Positions 1-9,300 of a stretch of 64,000 nt of DNA are shown here, piece after piece (positions within the stretch are counted from its first letter, which is position 1; the number at the start of each line of letters is the position of its first letter). The position numbers and the translations under genes were made by a program. Under the pieces are notes generated by a model that did not search any database, was not told where the DNA came from, and saw only the letters and a list, made by a program, of their open reading frames with translations. Source of the stretch: Alkalilacustris brevis (lineage in GTDB: Bacteria; Pseudomonadota; Alphaproteobacteria; Rhodobacterales; Rhodobacteraceae); contig NZ_QNVJ01000064.1 of NCBI RefSeq assembly GCF_003350345.1, positions 304,151 through 368,150 on the forward strand, in the 5' to 3' direction.

Positions 1-36
1 GTCGGCGTCGTGAACGCAAGCGCAACGGCCAGCGTG

Positions 37-2001
37 CTACCTGAGACGGCTGAAAAGAAATACTTCATCACGCTCCATATCCGCTTTGAACAGTTGCTTT
101 CTCACCCGCGCCTTCTGCCGCTCTCGGTTGCGCTGATACAGACGCAACCATACCCGAAACACACGATCTGCCAAGCCCGGAGCCGTGCGCGCCAGCGCCA
201 CGAGGCCCTGGCGCACCAGCGCTGTCATCGCCTCGTCAAGGGGGCGCTCGTCCAGCGCATGGGCGAAATCGTGGCTGCCGGGGTCGCCCTGACGCCCGGC
301 GCGGCCGAAAAGCTGCCGCTCAAGCCGCGCGGAAGGCAACACCTCGGCAATAATGACATGCAGCCCGCCAGCCGCGCGCACCTCCGGGTTCAGCTTGATG
401 TCGGTGCCGCGCCCGGCCATGTTCGTCACCACCGAGATCGCGTCGATCTGCCCGGCCTGCTTGACGATCTCGGCCTCCTGCTCAAGATGCTTGGCGTTCA
501 GCACCTGATGCTCCAGCCCTTTACGGTGCAGGGCGGCACTGATCGCGTCCGAGGCCTCGACCGTGTTCACCCCGATCAGAACCGCGCGGCCCGCGGCCTG
601 CATCGCTGCGGTGCGCTCGGCCACCCAGGCGTCACGCTGGGCCGAGGTGACGAATATGCGATCATGCTGGCAGAAATTGCGCACTGGCCGATGTGTCGGC
701 ACATGAACCGATGCGGCCCGGTAGACCTTGCGCAATTCGCCCCGCACCTCGTGCAGGGTCCCGCTCATGCCGCAAATCTTGTGATACTTGCGAAAATAGC
801 TCTGGAAGCTCAGCTTGGCGATTGTGCGCCGGTTGGGCGAAACCTCAAGCCCTTCGCGCACCTCCAGAACCTGATGCAGCCCCCAGGGCAGCGAGCGGTC
901 GGGGGTGGGGCGCCCTGTCTGCGGGTCGATCAGCACGATCTTGTCTTCCTCGACGAAGTAATGCACATCGCGGCGGAACTTTTCCCGCGCGGTCTTGGCC
1001 TGCATCAGCACCTCTTCGGCCAGCGCGAAGGACTGCCATTCAGGCGCCGGATCGGAGATGTCGTCGATCAGCGTTTTCAGGAAACGCGGGTTCAGATAAT
1101 AGCTTTCGCTACGGCTGACATACTCCCAGACACTCGGGTCCATCCGGTCAACCAGATCTATGGCCTGCTCGACGAAATGGCGCGACAGGGCAGACGACTC
1201 CTCGCGGGTGAGGATTAGCGGAATGTTCGCATCGTCGATCAGAACGCTGTCGGCCTCGTCGATGATGACAAAGCCCAGTTCCGTCACCATCCGGCGATCC
1301 TGCTGGAACGAGGATTTGACCCGCTCGGCGAAGGAGCCGGATTCCTGCAGCTTGATGCGATCCTTGAGATAGTCGAAGACCAGTTCCTTGTTGGTGCAAT
1401 ATGTCACGTCGCAACCATAGGCCGCGCGACGTTCCTTCGGGTTCATGCCGTTGACAACGGTGCCCACCTCAAGCCCCAGCATACCGAGCACCGGCGCAAC
1501 CTCTTCGGCGTCACGCGCGGCGAGATAGTCGTTCACCGTCACCACATGAATGGGCGTGCCGGCCAGCGCATGAAGCGCGGCGGGCAGTATGGCGGTGACA
1601 GTCTTGCCCTCGCCCGTTGCAAGCTCGACAAAATTTCCGTTGGCCAGGTGAAACCCGGCCAGCAACTGGTTGTCATGGTAGTGAAACCCGAAGACCCGCT
1701 TCAGAACCGCATCGACCAGCGCAAAGCATTCCGCCAGGTCGACATCTTCCAGCGCGGCCTTGCGCAGCCGCGCGGGAAGCGCACGCGCGCGCTGCCTCAG
1801 CTCCGCCTCAGGCAGGTCGGACAGGGCTGCCCGCTCACGGTGAATTCCGCGCAGCACCCGGCGCGCATGCAGGCGGCGGTTGCACTGCTCGCGCCAGCGC
1901 TGCCTGGCGATGTCGATCAAGCTGCGCTCGCCATGTGCGATTTCGGCGGCATTCAGCGCCAGCCCGGTGCGCGGCGGGGGGATATCACTGACCCGGGCCA
2001 A
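37..2001 (-). CDS. SecA-like translocation ATPase, C-terminally shortened
   Basis: This 654-residue protein resembles SecA, the cytosolic ATPase that pushes unfolded proteins across the inner membrane. Visible landmarks are the Walker A motif ATGEGKT (128-134), a DEAD box (248-251), a segment matching the SecA preprotein-binding region (about 220-370), GMSGTL (411-416), GRGTDIKL (530-537) and QLFGRAGRQGDPGS (563-576), which corresponds to the SecA arginine-finger motif. Only about 78 residues follow that motif, whereas housekeeping SecA has some 300 covering the helical scaffold, helical wing and a Cys-rich SecB/zinc tail. Those parts are missing or much reduced, so this is an accessory SecA-like protein. 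It is last in the giant-protein operon. The start is a TTG overlapping the upstream gene by 17 nt and could be slightly internal; stop is TAG. Its role in driving export of the giant protein is inferred. Confidence 0.88.
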   Translation of the reverse strand: MARVSDIPPPRTGLALNAAEIAHGERSLIDIARQRWREQCNRRLHARRVLRGIHRERAALSDLPEAELRQRARALPARLRKAALEDVDLAECFALVDAVLKRVFGFHYHDNQLLAGFHLANGNFVELATGEGKTVTAILPAALHALAGTPIHVVTVNDYLAARDAEEVAPVLGMLGLEVGTVVNGMNPKERRAAYGCDVTYCTNKELVFDYLKDRIKLQESGSFAERVKSSFQQDRRMVTELGFVIIDEADSVLIDDANIPLILTREESSALSRHFVEQAIDLVDRMDPSVWEYVSRSESYYLNPRFLKTLIDDISDPAPEWQSFALAEEVLMQAKTAREKFRRDVHYFVEEDKIVLIDPQTGRPTPDRSLPWGLHQVLEVREGLEVSPNRRTIAKLSFQSYFRKYHKICGMSGTLHEVRGELRKVYRAASVHVPTHRPVRNFCQHDRIFVTSAQRDAWVAERTAAMQAAGRAVLIGVNTVEASDAISAALHRKGLEHQVLNAKHLEQEAEIVKQAGQIDAISVVTNMAGRGTDIKLNPEVRAAGGLHVIIAEVLPSARLERQLFGRAGRQGDPGSHDFAHALDERPLDEAMTALVRQGLVALARTAPGLADRVFRVWLRLYQRNRERQKARVRKQLFKADMERDEVFLFSRLR

Positions 2002-4147
2002 AACGCGCCATCAGTGCGGTGTAGACCACCGGCCAAAGCCGGTCGAACACGGTTTCGGGCGGATGGTGCAGCTTGATGCGCACCCGCGAGCCGATGGCGG
2101 CGGGCGGAAGCGGCCCCTCGATTTCAAGCGCGAATCCCGACTGCACCGTGTGGAAGCCGTCCATGTCCTCGCTGTCCTGGGTCATGACCGGCCCGCCGAA
2201 ACGGTCGGCCAACTGCGGCGCATGCAGGCTGCGCGTGGCATTTTCCAGGATATGACCCTGCGCAGCATCGGCCTGCGCCTGTGTGCCGTCAGGGAAAAGC
2301 AGCGCATAGCCGGACACACCGCGGCGCAACTGCCGCGCGCGCCGTTCCTGCACAAAGCCCACGATGCGGCGGTTTTCCGGCGCATCGACCACCCCCAGCA
2401 TGGCCCGTAGGGGCACGAATGCCCCTTGGTGAAACACTGCAGCCTCGGCGGACCAGCGCCCCGAGGCCGCCGCGCGCACCTCGGCCTCGCCGATGCGGCG
2501 GTCAAGATCGGCGCGCACGGCCTCAAGCGCGTCGATCTCGCGCTGAACCGCGGCGGCGAAACCGGCATTGCCGCTGGACTGCGCGCCGCGCAGGCGGATG
2601 GTGGCGCCTTCGATCTTGGCGTCGAGCACCTCGCGTTCGGTCAGCAGGGCATCGGGGCGCAGAGAGAAAAGCGGTGCCCCCTCTTCCACCGGCATTCCCA
2701 TGCGGACATGGATTTCATCAATGAACCCGGCCACCGGCGCATAGACGGTGCCCGACTCGGCATGGATCACAACCCCATCCACCACGGTGCGGCTGGGCAG
2801 CGGTACCACCGCAAGAAGTACGCCGGCGCCAAGCGCGAAGGCCCCGGCACGAAGGAAGAACTTGCGCGGCATGAATGTCCCCGACGTGCCTTTGAAGAAT
2901 GCAGTAACCGATTTGATGCTGGGATGCACCAGCCCCGCATAGACAACCCATATGGCCAGAAACTGCCCCATGAAGGGAACAATCTCGATCACCAGAAGCG
3001 CGATGGTCAGGGTGATGAACACCTTGTAGCACGCGGCTGCCACCCCGTAGGCGGCCAGCCACATGCGCGCACTCGGCCCCGCCGTTTCGCTGTCGGGCGC
3101 AAGCTGAGAGCCCAGCGCAAGACGCAGCCACCGCCCCAGAAGCTTGTTCGCGCGGGTGCCCAGATTGGGTGTCTGCGTCAGATCGGACAGGATGTAATAG
3201 GCATCGAAACGCAACAGCGGGTTGCCGTTGAAGAACAGTGTCGAAACCGTGCAGATGAACACCACGTTGAACAGCACGGCCCGCCACAGCCCCGGATCGC
3301 TATAGGTCCACAGGATCATGGCCATGGCGGCCAGCGCAAGCTCGGCCAGGATACCCGCCGCGGTGATCAGCGCACGCGATTTGTGCGCGCGCAGGCGGTT
3401 GGCCTCGGAGGCGTTGACATAGGGCATCGGCACGAAAACCAGAAACATCACGCCGGCTTCGAACACATCACCGCCAAAGCGGCGGATGGCCAGCGCGTGC
3501 GCCAGTTCGTGAATGAGCTTTACCACCGGATAGACCAGCGCGAGGATCAGAAGATTGTCGGGCGCAAGCGCCCGGTCGGCCAGGTTGCGGCTGAACGGCT
3601 GCCAGTTACCGATGGCGAAATAGACCCCCGTCGCAATCAGCGCGATGAAGGCCAGCAGCCCAAGACGCGAGAACAGCACATGCGCCAGCAACGTGGCTGG
3701 TGCGAGGCGCAAGAAGTTCTTGGGATTGATCAATGGGATCTTCTGACTGACAGGCGATTTCAGGACGCGCAGCACCTTCTCCCAGGACTTCTTTTTCTGA
3801 AGACGCGCGATCTGGGCCGAGCGCGGCGGCGTATCGACCGAGATCAGCCCCGACTGATACATCTGCGAAAGCGTCTCGATCAGTTCGTTCTGGGTGGGCA
3901 GGTTCGGCGCGTTCGACCAGGCAAGCTCGTTCCAGACATCCTCGATCGAATGCTGCCCGTCGAATTGGCTGAAGATGCGGAAATCGGCCTCGGACAGGCG
4001 ATAGGTCTTGCCGCCGGTGCGGTCGTGAAAGACATACCAAAGCTCACCCAGGTAATCATGCACGAAAACTTCAAGCTGGGTGCGCAGCCTTGGCCTGAGG
4101 TCAGCAACCCGGTGCCAGTCCTGGCTGAGAAGCTGAAGATGCGCCAT
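1985..4147 (-). CDS. M50-type zinc metallopeptidase fused to HlyD-like adaptor
   Basis: This 720-residue membrane protein has three parts. Residues 1-105 form a soluble region resembling a PqqD-like winged helix. Residues 155-450 are a multi-pass membrane region with the zinc motif HELAH (213-217) and a second-ligand motif NGNPLLRFDAYY (307-318), as in site-2-protease/M50 proteins. Residues 450-720 are a periplasmic HlyD-like adaptor with a lipoyl-like segment (455-500) and a helical hairpin around 505-580. M50/HlyD fusions are known as a protein architecture, but their substrates are mostly undefined. The gene starts at ATG inside TGATG, sharing one base with the stop of the upstream HlyD gene, so translation is probably coupled. 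In this operon it could be the inner-membrane part of an exporter, or it could process the giant protein; which one cannot be told from sequence. Confidence 0.88.
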   Translation of the reverse strand: MAHLQLLSQDWHRVADLRPRLRTQLEVFVHDYLGELWYVFHDRTGGKTYRLSEADFRIFSQFDGQHSIEDVWNELAWSNAPNLPTQNELIETLSQMYQSGLISVDTPPRSAQIARLQKKKSWEKVLRVLKSPVSQKIPLINPKNFLRLAPATLLAHVLFSRLGLLAFIALIATGVYFAIGNWQPFSRNLADRALAPDNLLILALVYPVVKLIHELAHALAIRRFGGDVFEAGVMFLVFVPMPYVNASEANRLRAHKSRALITAAGILAELALAAMAMILWTYSDPGLWRAVLFNVVFICTVSTLFFNGNPLLRFDAYYILSDLTQTPNLGTRANKLLGRWLRLALGSQLAPDSETAGPSARMWLAAYGVAAACYKVFITLTIALLVIEIVPFMGQFLAIWVVYAGLVHPSIKSVTAFFKGTSGTFMPRKFFLRAGAFALGAGVLLAVVPLPSRTVVDGVVIHAESGTVYAPVAGFIDEIHVRMGMPVEEGAPLFSLRPDALLTEREVLDAKIEGATIRLRGAQSSGNAGFAAAVQREIDALEAVRADLDRRIGEAEVRAAASGRWSAEAAVFHQGAFVPLRAMLGVVDAPENRRIVGFVQERRARQLRRGVSGYALLFPDGTQAQADAAQGHILENATRSLHAPQLADRFGGPVMTQDSEDMDGFHTVQSGFALEIEGPLPPAAIGSRVRIKLHHPPETVFDRLWPVVYTALMARFGPGQ

Positions 4148-5949
4148 CAGGGGGTCCAGCGCCAGAAAAACTGGTAAAGCGTATCGAATACCGGTTTCAC
4201 CCAGATACGCCAGAGCGGTTCGGGCGGCAATTCCAGCCGGGCCACGCCCTGCATCCCGTTTTCCAGCCGCAGGCCCTGCGGCTCGACCAGCGCGTAACCA
4301 ACGAAACGCAACTCACCCTCTTCGGGCTGAGCCGCCGGATTGACGCGAAGCACCTGAACGGGCAGCGGGCGGTCGGGGGCAACATTCATCCGCAGCCGCC
4401 CCGAAAGCCCCTGCTCAAGCCGCGCGCCGTCGCGGTTCGAGACACTGAGGCGCGCCTCGGTCGCCTGGCGCGAGGCGATCATCAGCAGGTTCTCGCCATG
4501 CTCGATATTCGAGCCCACCCTCTGGCGCAGGTCGCCCTGCAGCACGATGCCGTCGATCTCGCTGCGCACAAGGGTGCGCGCGATGTCACGTTCGATCAGT
4601 TCCAGCCGCGCCTGCACTTCCGAAGCCTCGGCGCGGGCGACAGCGGCGGCGCCGAGGTTGCGTTCGCGTTGGGCGATGGCCTCTTCGGCGCGCAGTTTTT
4701 CAAGCTGCGCAATCAGTTCCAACCGCCGCAACTGCATGTCGGTATCGTCGATCCGCGCCAGCACGTCACCGCGCTGCACCGCATCGCCCGGCAGCACCAT
4801 GATTTCCAGCAGCGTGCCGTCCATTGGAGCGGCCACCGCGCGCAGACCCGGATCGTCGATCACCGTTTCGGCCCGCAAGGTCGCTGGTGTCTCCACCAGA
4901 ACCAGAGCCGCAATCAGCGCCGCCAAGGCCAGGCCGATGACCTTTGCCCAGATATGCCGCGGCCCGAGCAGATAGCCGAAGAACTGGCCCAGATCGTCAA
5001 CCGCCTTGCCGATCAGGGTGCGCGCGTTCTTCTGCTGAAGCTCCAGCACCGGTTGCGCCATGATCCAGAGCGGCTCCCACAGCTTGAGATCGGGCACGGC
5101 CTCAAGCCTGGTCCATTGCAGCACCATCGCGCCACGCATCTCCGCACGGGCATCGGATAGCGGAATCACCGCGACCGCCTCGTCGCCATGCTCGGCGGCA
5201 AGCGTGGCCAGCGGGGTCTGCACCGGATCACCCTTTTTCCAGAACAGTTCACGGCGCTGGCGCAGGGCCTCGGTCGCGGCCTGTTCCGTCAGGTCATTGA
5301 GTTGCGTGCGCCGATCAAAGCTGACCACGCCCGAGATCGAGCGCAGCCGCACCCGGCGCCCGCGCCCCCTGCTCACGAGCGAGATCCGCGCGGCATCGAA
5401 AACCTCGGCCACTTCGACGCAAAGGCTTTGCCGTGCTTCGGTAATGTCATCGGAAGACAGCATCTCGGCCGAAATGGTGAAGGCGCGCGCCTGCACATTC
5501 AGCCGGTGCTGCGCCGCCTCAAGATCCTGCCGCGCGACGAGATGCACCACCCAGCCGGCCGCAATCTGGATATGCTCCATCAGTAGCTCGACCTGCCGCG
5601 CGGGCATCGCCTTCAGCCCCAGCAGCACGAAGATCCGCCGATTGCTGACCCTCAGCGGCAGCACCAGCGCCTCGGCGATGGTGTCTTGCTCGACATCGAG
5701 CGGGGCGATCACGCCATTGCCGCTGTCTGCGGCCTCGGTCAGCGGCTTGTGATAGGCCCGGCGCAGGGCAAAGCTTTCAGGGGCAGCGGCGCGCACCTCG
5801 AACGAAGTCTCGGCCAGTTCGACGACAGCCGCCTCGACGATGCCGCGCAGGCTCCCCACCACATGGCGACACCATGCGTGGAGATCGGGAAACACCGTCT
5901 CGCCCGCGCCCGGATCAATGCCCAGAAAGCTCTCATTCGCCGCCACCAT
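4147..5949 (-). CDS. GAF-like/HlyD-type membrane fusion protein
   Basis: This 600-residue protein has a large cytoplasmic N-terminal half, one membrane helix at about 335-352, and a periplasmic adaptor half. The adaptor has a lipoyl-like segment around 368-403, a charged alpha-helical stretch at 405-465 and a beta-barrel-like end. Residues 155-300 look like a GAF fold and 85-145 may be a second related domain; both are weak by eye. HlyD-family adaptors bridge an inner-membrane transporter to a TolC-type channel. The cytoplasmic GAF-like part is unusual for an adaptor and could sense a ligand or dock a partner. The ATG has only a weak upstream ribosome site. The stop TGA overlaps the next ATG as TGATG. 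It is the second adaptor in the operon, so the two may form a hetero-oligomeric periplasmic ring (inference). Confidence 0.85.
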   Translation of the reverse strand: MVAANESFLGIDPGAGETVFPDLHAWCRHVVGSLRGIVEAAVVELAETSFEVRAAAPESFALRRAYHKPLTEAADSGNGVIAPLDVEQDTIAEALVLPLRVSNRRIFVLLGLKAMPARQVELLMEHIQIAAGWVVHLVARQDLEAAQHRLNVQARAFTISAEMLSSDDITEARQSLCVEVAEVFDAARISLVSRGRGRRVRLRSISGVVSFDRRTQLNDLTEQAATEALRQRRELFWKKGDPVQTPLATLAAEHGDEAVAVIPLSDARAEMRGAMVLQWTRLEAVPDLKLWEPLWIMAQPVLELQQKNARTLIGKAVDDLGQFFGYLLGPRHIWAKVIGLALAALIAALVLVETPATLRAETVIDDPGLRAVAAPMDGTLLEIMVLPGDAVQRGDVLARIDDTDMQLRRLELIAQLEKLRAEEAIAQRERNLGAAAVARAEASEVQARLELIERDIARTLVRSEIDGIVLQGDLRQRVGSNIEHGENLLMIASRQATEARLSVSNRDGARLEQGLSGRLRMNVAPDRPLPVQVLRVNPAAQPEEGELRFVGYALVEPQGLRLENGMQGVARLELPPEPLWRIWVKPVFDTLYQFFWRWTP

Positions 5950-5980
5950 CGGGCCGCCCTACCCTGTGCACGCGTTCCGG

Positions 5981-6307
5981 TCAGCCGGTTGTGATCGTGC
6001 CTTCACCCTGCGGCTGCACCGTCTGCCCCCCGGCTTCGATCTGGCCGTAGCGGGCCTCATGCTGGGCGATCGCGTTGACCAGCATCGCCGCCAGGCGCTT
6101 GGCCGTGGGCGGCGTCATGATGATGCGGTCGTTCAGATCCACCTCGAAATCCTTGGTCTTGCCGTGCCAGGAACGACCGATGCCGATAAGCAGAGCGAAC
6201 TCTTCCTGTGTTGCGGCCACGTTGGCCACGTTCGCATAGCTGGTGCGCATGTTCTGGTCGCGAAAGACGACCGTCTTGCCACCCTGTTCTGCCTTCATAT
6301 CCGTCAT
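5981..6307 (-). CDS. DUF3467-family protein
   Basis: A 108-residue soluble protein. The segments TSYANVANVAATQEEFALLIG and RIIMTPPTAKRLAAMLVNAI are typical of the DUF3467 family, whose molecular function is unknown. No signal peptide or membrane helix is visible, so it is probably cytoplasmic. The start was set at the ATG at 6307 rather than an in-frame ATG nine codons upstream, because GGAGGT lies just before it. It sits 45 nt after the stop of the giant gene and 31 nt before the HlyD-like gene. Its location between the giant substrate and the adaptors suggests a chaperone, regulator or coupling factor for that system, but this is context only. Confidence 0.85.
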   Translation of the reverse strand: MTDMKAEQGGKTVVFRDQNMRTSYANVANVAATQEEFALLIGIGRSWHGKTKDFEVDLNDRIIMTPPTAKRLAAMLVNAIAQHEARYGQIEAGGQTVQPQGEGTITTG

Positions 6308-6352
6308 CAGACCTCCAGTAGGTTTCCAAGCCATGCGCCGTTCGCGCAGCTG

Positions 6353-9300
6353 TTACTGTATCCGCCGCTCCGCATCGCCGGGCTGCCCGCACAACACGAA
6401 GCGCGACCCGTCCCACATGCGCAGCCTGCTTTCCAGGCTGTTCACGCGAATCTCGCGCCGGCGGGTCATCGTGGCCACCGCGAAGATCCCAGCGCCCGCC
6501 TTGAGCGTATCATAAACCGCCAGCCCGTCATCGGCCAGTGGCCATGCGTCATCGGCACCACCGTCTTCCGCAGCCGAAGCGCCGTTCATGGCTCCCGACC
6601 GCAGCGCGGCAAAACGGCCCAGCCCGTCGTCGCCGGAACCATTCAGATACAGGGCGGCTTCTTCTTCGGCCTCGGCGTCTTCCTCGCCTTCCTCGCCGTC
6701 TTCGGAGTCTTCCTCCGCCTCCTCGCCGTTGGCGTCTTCGCCGGCGCCTTCGGCGGGTGTCTCTTGCTGGCCATCCTCGGCGGGTTGCTCCGCATCTTCT
6801 TCGGGCAGTGGAAGAAGGTCGTCGTCTTCCTCTTCATCCTCGCCGGCTGTCAGGTCGGCCATCATGCTGCTGAAGGCCGCCAGAAGATCGTCAAAGGTGT
6901 AGCTGGCCTGCGGCCCGGTCGCGGAACTGGGAACGCCGAAGACTTCGGATACGAAAGAAAGCGGCTCGGTCGTGCCTGTCAGGTCATCGAGCGGATCGTC
7001 ACCTTCATAGGCGTTGCGCGTTTCGCGGTCGAAGCGGTTGTCGGTGGCGCCGAAATTCTCGACCTTGTCGATCGCCAGCCCGGCCGCCCAGCCCTGATAC
7101 CCTTCTGCCGGGTCCAGCGCGTCAATCGCCTTGTCGGACTGGAACAGCATCCGGCCATAGGTTTCCAGCACGATGTCGCGGGCAATCGCCACCCGGAAAG
7201 TGTTGATCATCGTACCGCCCATGACCAGCGCGCCGTCGAAATCCTCGGTGGCCGAAGCCCCCTCGCCCACGAAATGGCCGGTCAGGATCACATCGCCACC
7301 GCCCTGAAGGAAACTGCCCGCGCTGGAGACGATTTCATGCAGCAGCCCGTTGTTGAAAGTGATGTCGGCATAGTCGCCCAGCAAGACATCGCGCCCGGCA
7401 TCGCCATAGATCAGATCACTGCCGCCGCCGCCCAGGATGATGTCGTTCCCGGCACCGCCGCGCAGATCGTCATTGCCACCGAAGCCCAGTTCGCTGGTCG
7501 CCATGAACACCGGCGCCATGGCGTCAATCGCCGGGTCGAACTCCGCAGTGCCGAGATCGCCAAACAGGATATGCGTGCCGCTTTCCGGGCTGAAGCTGTG
7601 GTCGCGGTTGTCGCGCGAAAGGTAATCACCCTCGAGCCTGCGGCCAGTCCAGATCGTGTCATCGCCGCCGCCGCCAAAGACAACTCCCTGCCCCGCACCG
7701 GCAATCAGCATGTCATTGCCCGCCAGATCGGTATGGATGTCTTCCATATAGGCCAGGTTGCCGCTCGACGCCCATTCGATGCGCCCGTGATCGAGCAGCA
7801 CGAAGACATCGCCATCGCCCAGCAGCACGGTGTCGTCGCCACGGCCGAGGATACCCACATGCAGCCCATCGCCGCTCTGCCAGAAGTTGTCGCCACCATA
7901 TTGCGCGAGGCCCACGGGTGCCGATTGCATCTCGACCATGTTGTAGGTGGCCGGGTCGTTGCGCATCAAACCGACATCGCCCAGCACATGAGCGTCGCCA
8001 TCGCCGTGCACCAGCGTATCCGAACCAAAGCCCATGATCGCCCAGAGCTTGCCATCGCCCAGCATGGCGGTGTCGCCATGATCGCGGCCCGGCACCGGCG
8101 GCTCGTCGGATGGCTCGAACCAGAGCATCGCCACCTCGTGCAGCGCCGCCGCCCCGGCAAGATGCGGGTCAAGCATCAGCTCCGCGCGATCGCCGGCCAG
8201 ATAGGTCTGGTTGCGCGCATCCGGCCCGATCAGGCTGCGCTGCGGGTTCGCTGGATCGGTGAAATCGGTTTCGTGCTGGGTCCAGATATTGTCTGCCCCT
8301 GCACCACCGAACACGATCTGCAGCGGCCCGGCCCCCAGCGCGATCTCGTTGTCGCCGGCGATGTCGCCGGCTTCCCGCGCCTCAAGGTCACGCAACTGCC
8401 ACAGGCGGGTAAGCGTGCGCTCGGTGAACAGCGCATCATCGGTAAAGAAGCTGATCTCGCCGGTATCGCCAAACACCACCGCCGGGCCGCTACCGATGTC
8501 AAGCAGGTCGTTGCCGCCGCCGCCCAGAACGAAGCTTTCGCCATCGCCAATCAGGATGGTGTCATCGCCGGTCAGGCTGCTGTCAGTCTCCCATGTCTCG
8601 ATCAGGGCCAGCCGCTCCTGCCCCTCGGGGCCGGTAATGCTGACATGCTCCAGCCCGTTGCCGGCCGCGCCCCATGCGGTGGCGTAAGCCTCCGTCGTGG
8701 GCGTGACCGCGCCGCTGCCGCCGATCACCACATAGCGATGCGGCGCATCGTGCGACTGGTTCCGATGCTCGCGCCCGATCTCGATATGGTCGTTGCCGAT
8801 GCCACCGATCACGGTGGCGTCGCCTGCGCCGAGGATGATCCGGTCATCCCCGCCCGCGTCGTTGAGCGTGCCAGTCGCATCGTCGGGCGACATCCGGCTG
8901 GCGTATCCGCTGCTCCACATGCTGGCGAGGATGAAATCATCCTCGCTGGGGAACAGCGTGATCTCGGCCACGTCGCCCGCGACGATGGCGCGGCCGGTTC
9001 CGGCCTCGATATCGTCATTGCCGCCGCCGCCGATCACCACCTTGCGGCCGTTGCCAAGCCGGATCTCGTCGTCGCCGCCCATGGCATCGGTGGTCGTGGT
9101 CGTGGTGGTGGTGTCACGACCCGAGATGCGCGCGAGGCGCTCCATGTCGAAGAGGTCGATGAATACGCGGGCATCGGGCGTGCCGCCAGCCTCGGGGCGG
9201 ATGCGCCCGGCCAACGGGTCGCCGCCCGTCGTCAGCACCTCGAACTCCATCGTGCCGCGATCGCCGATCACGATGGCGCGGCCTTCCTCGTCATCGGCCA

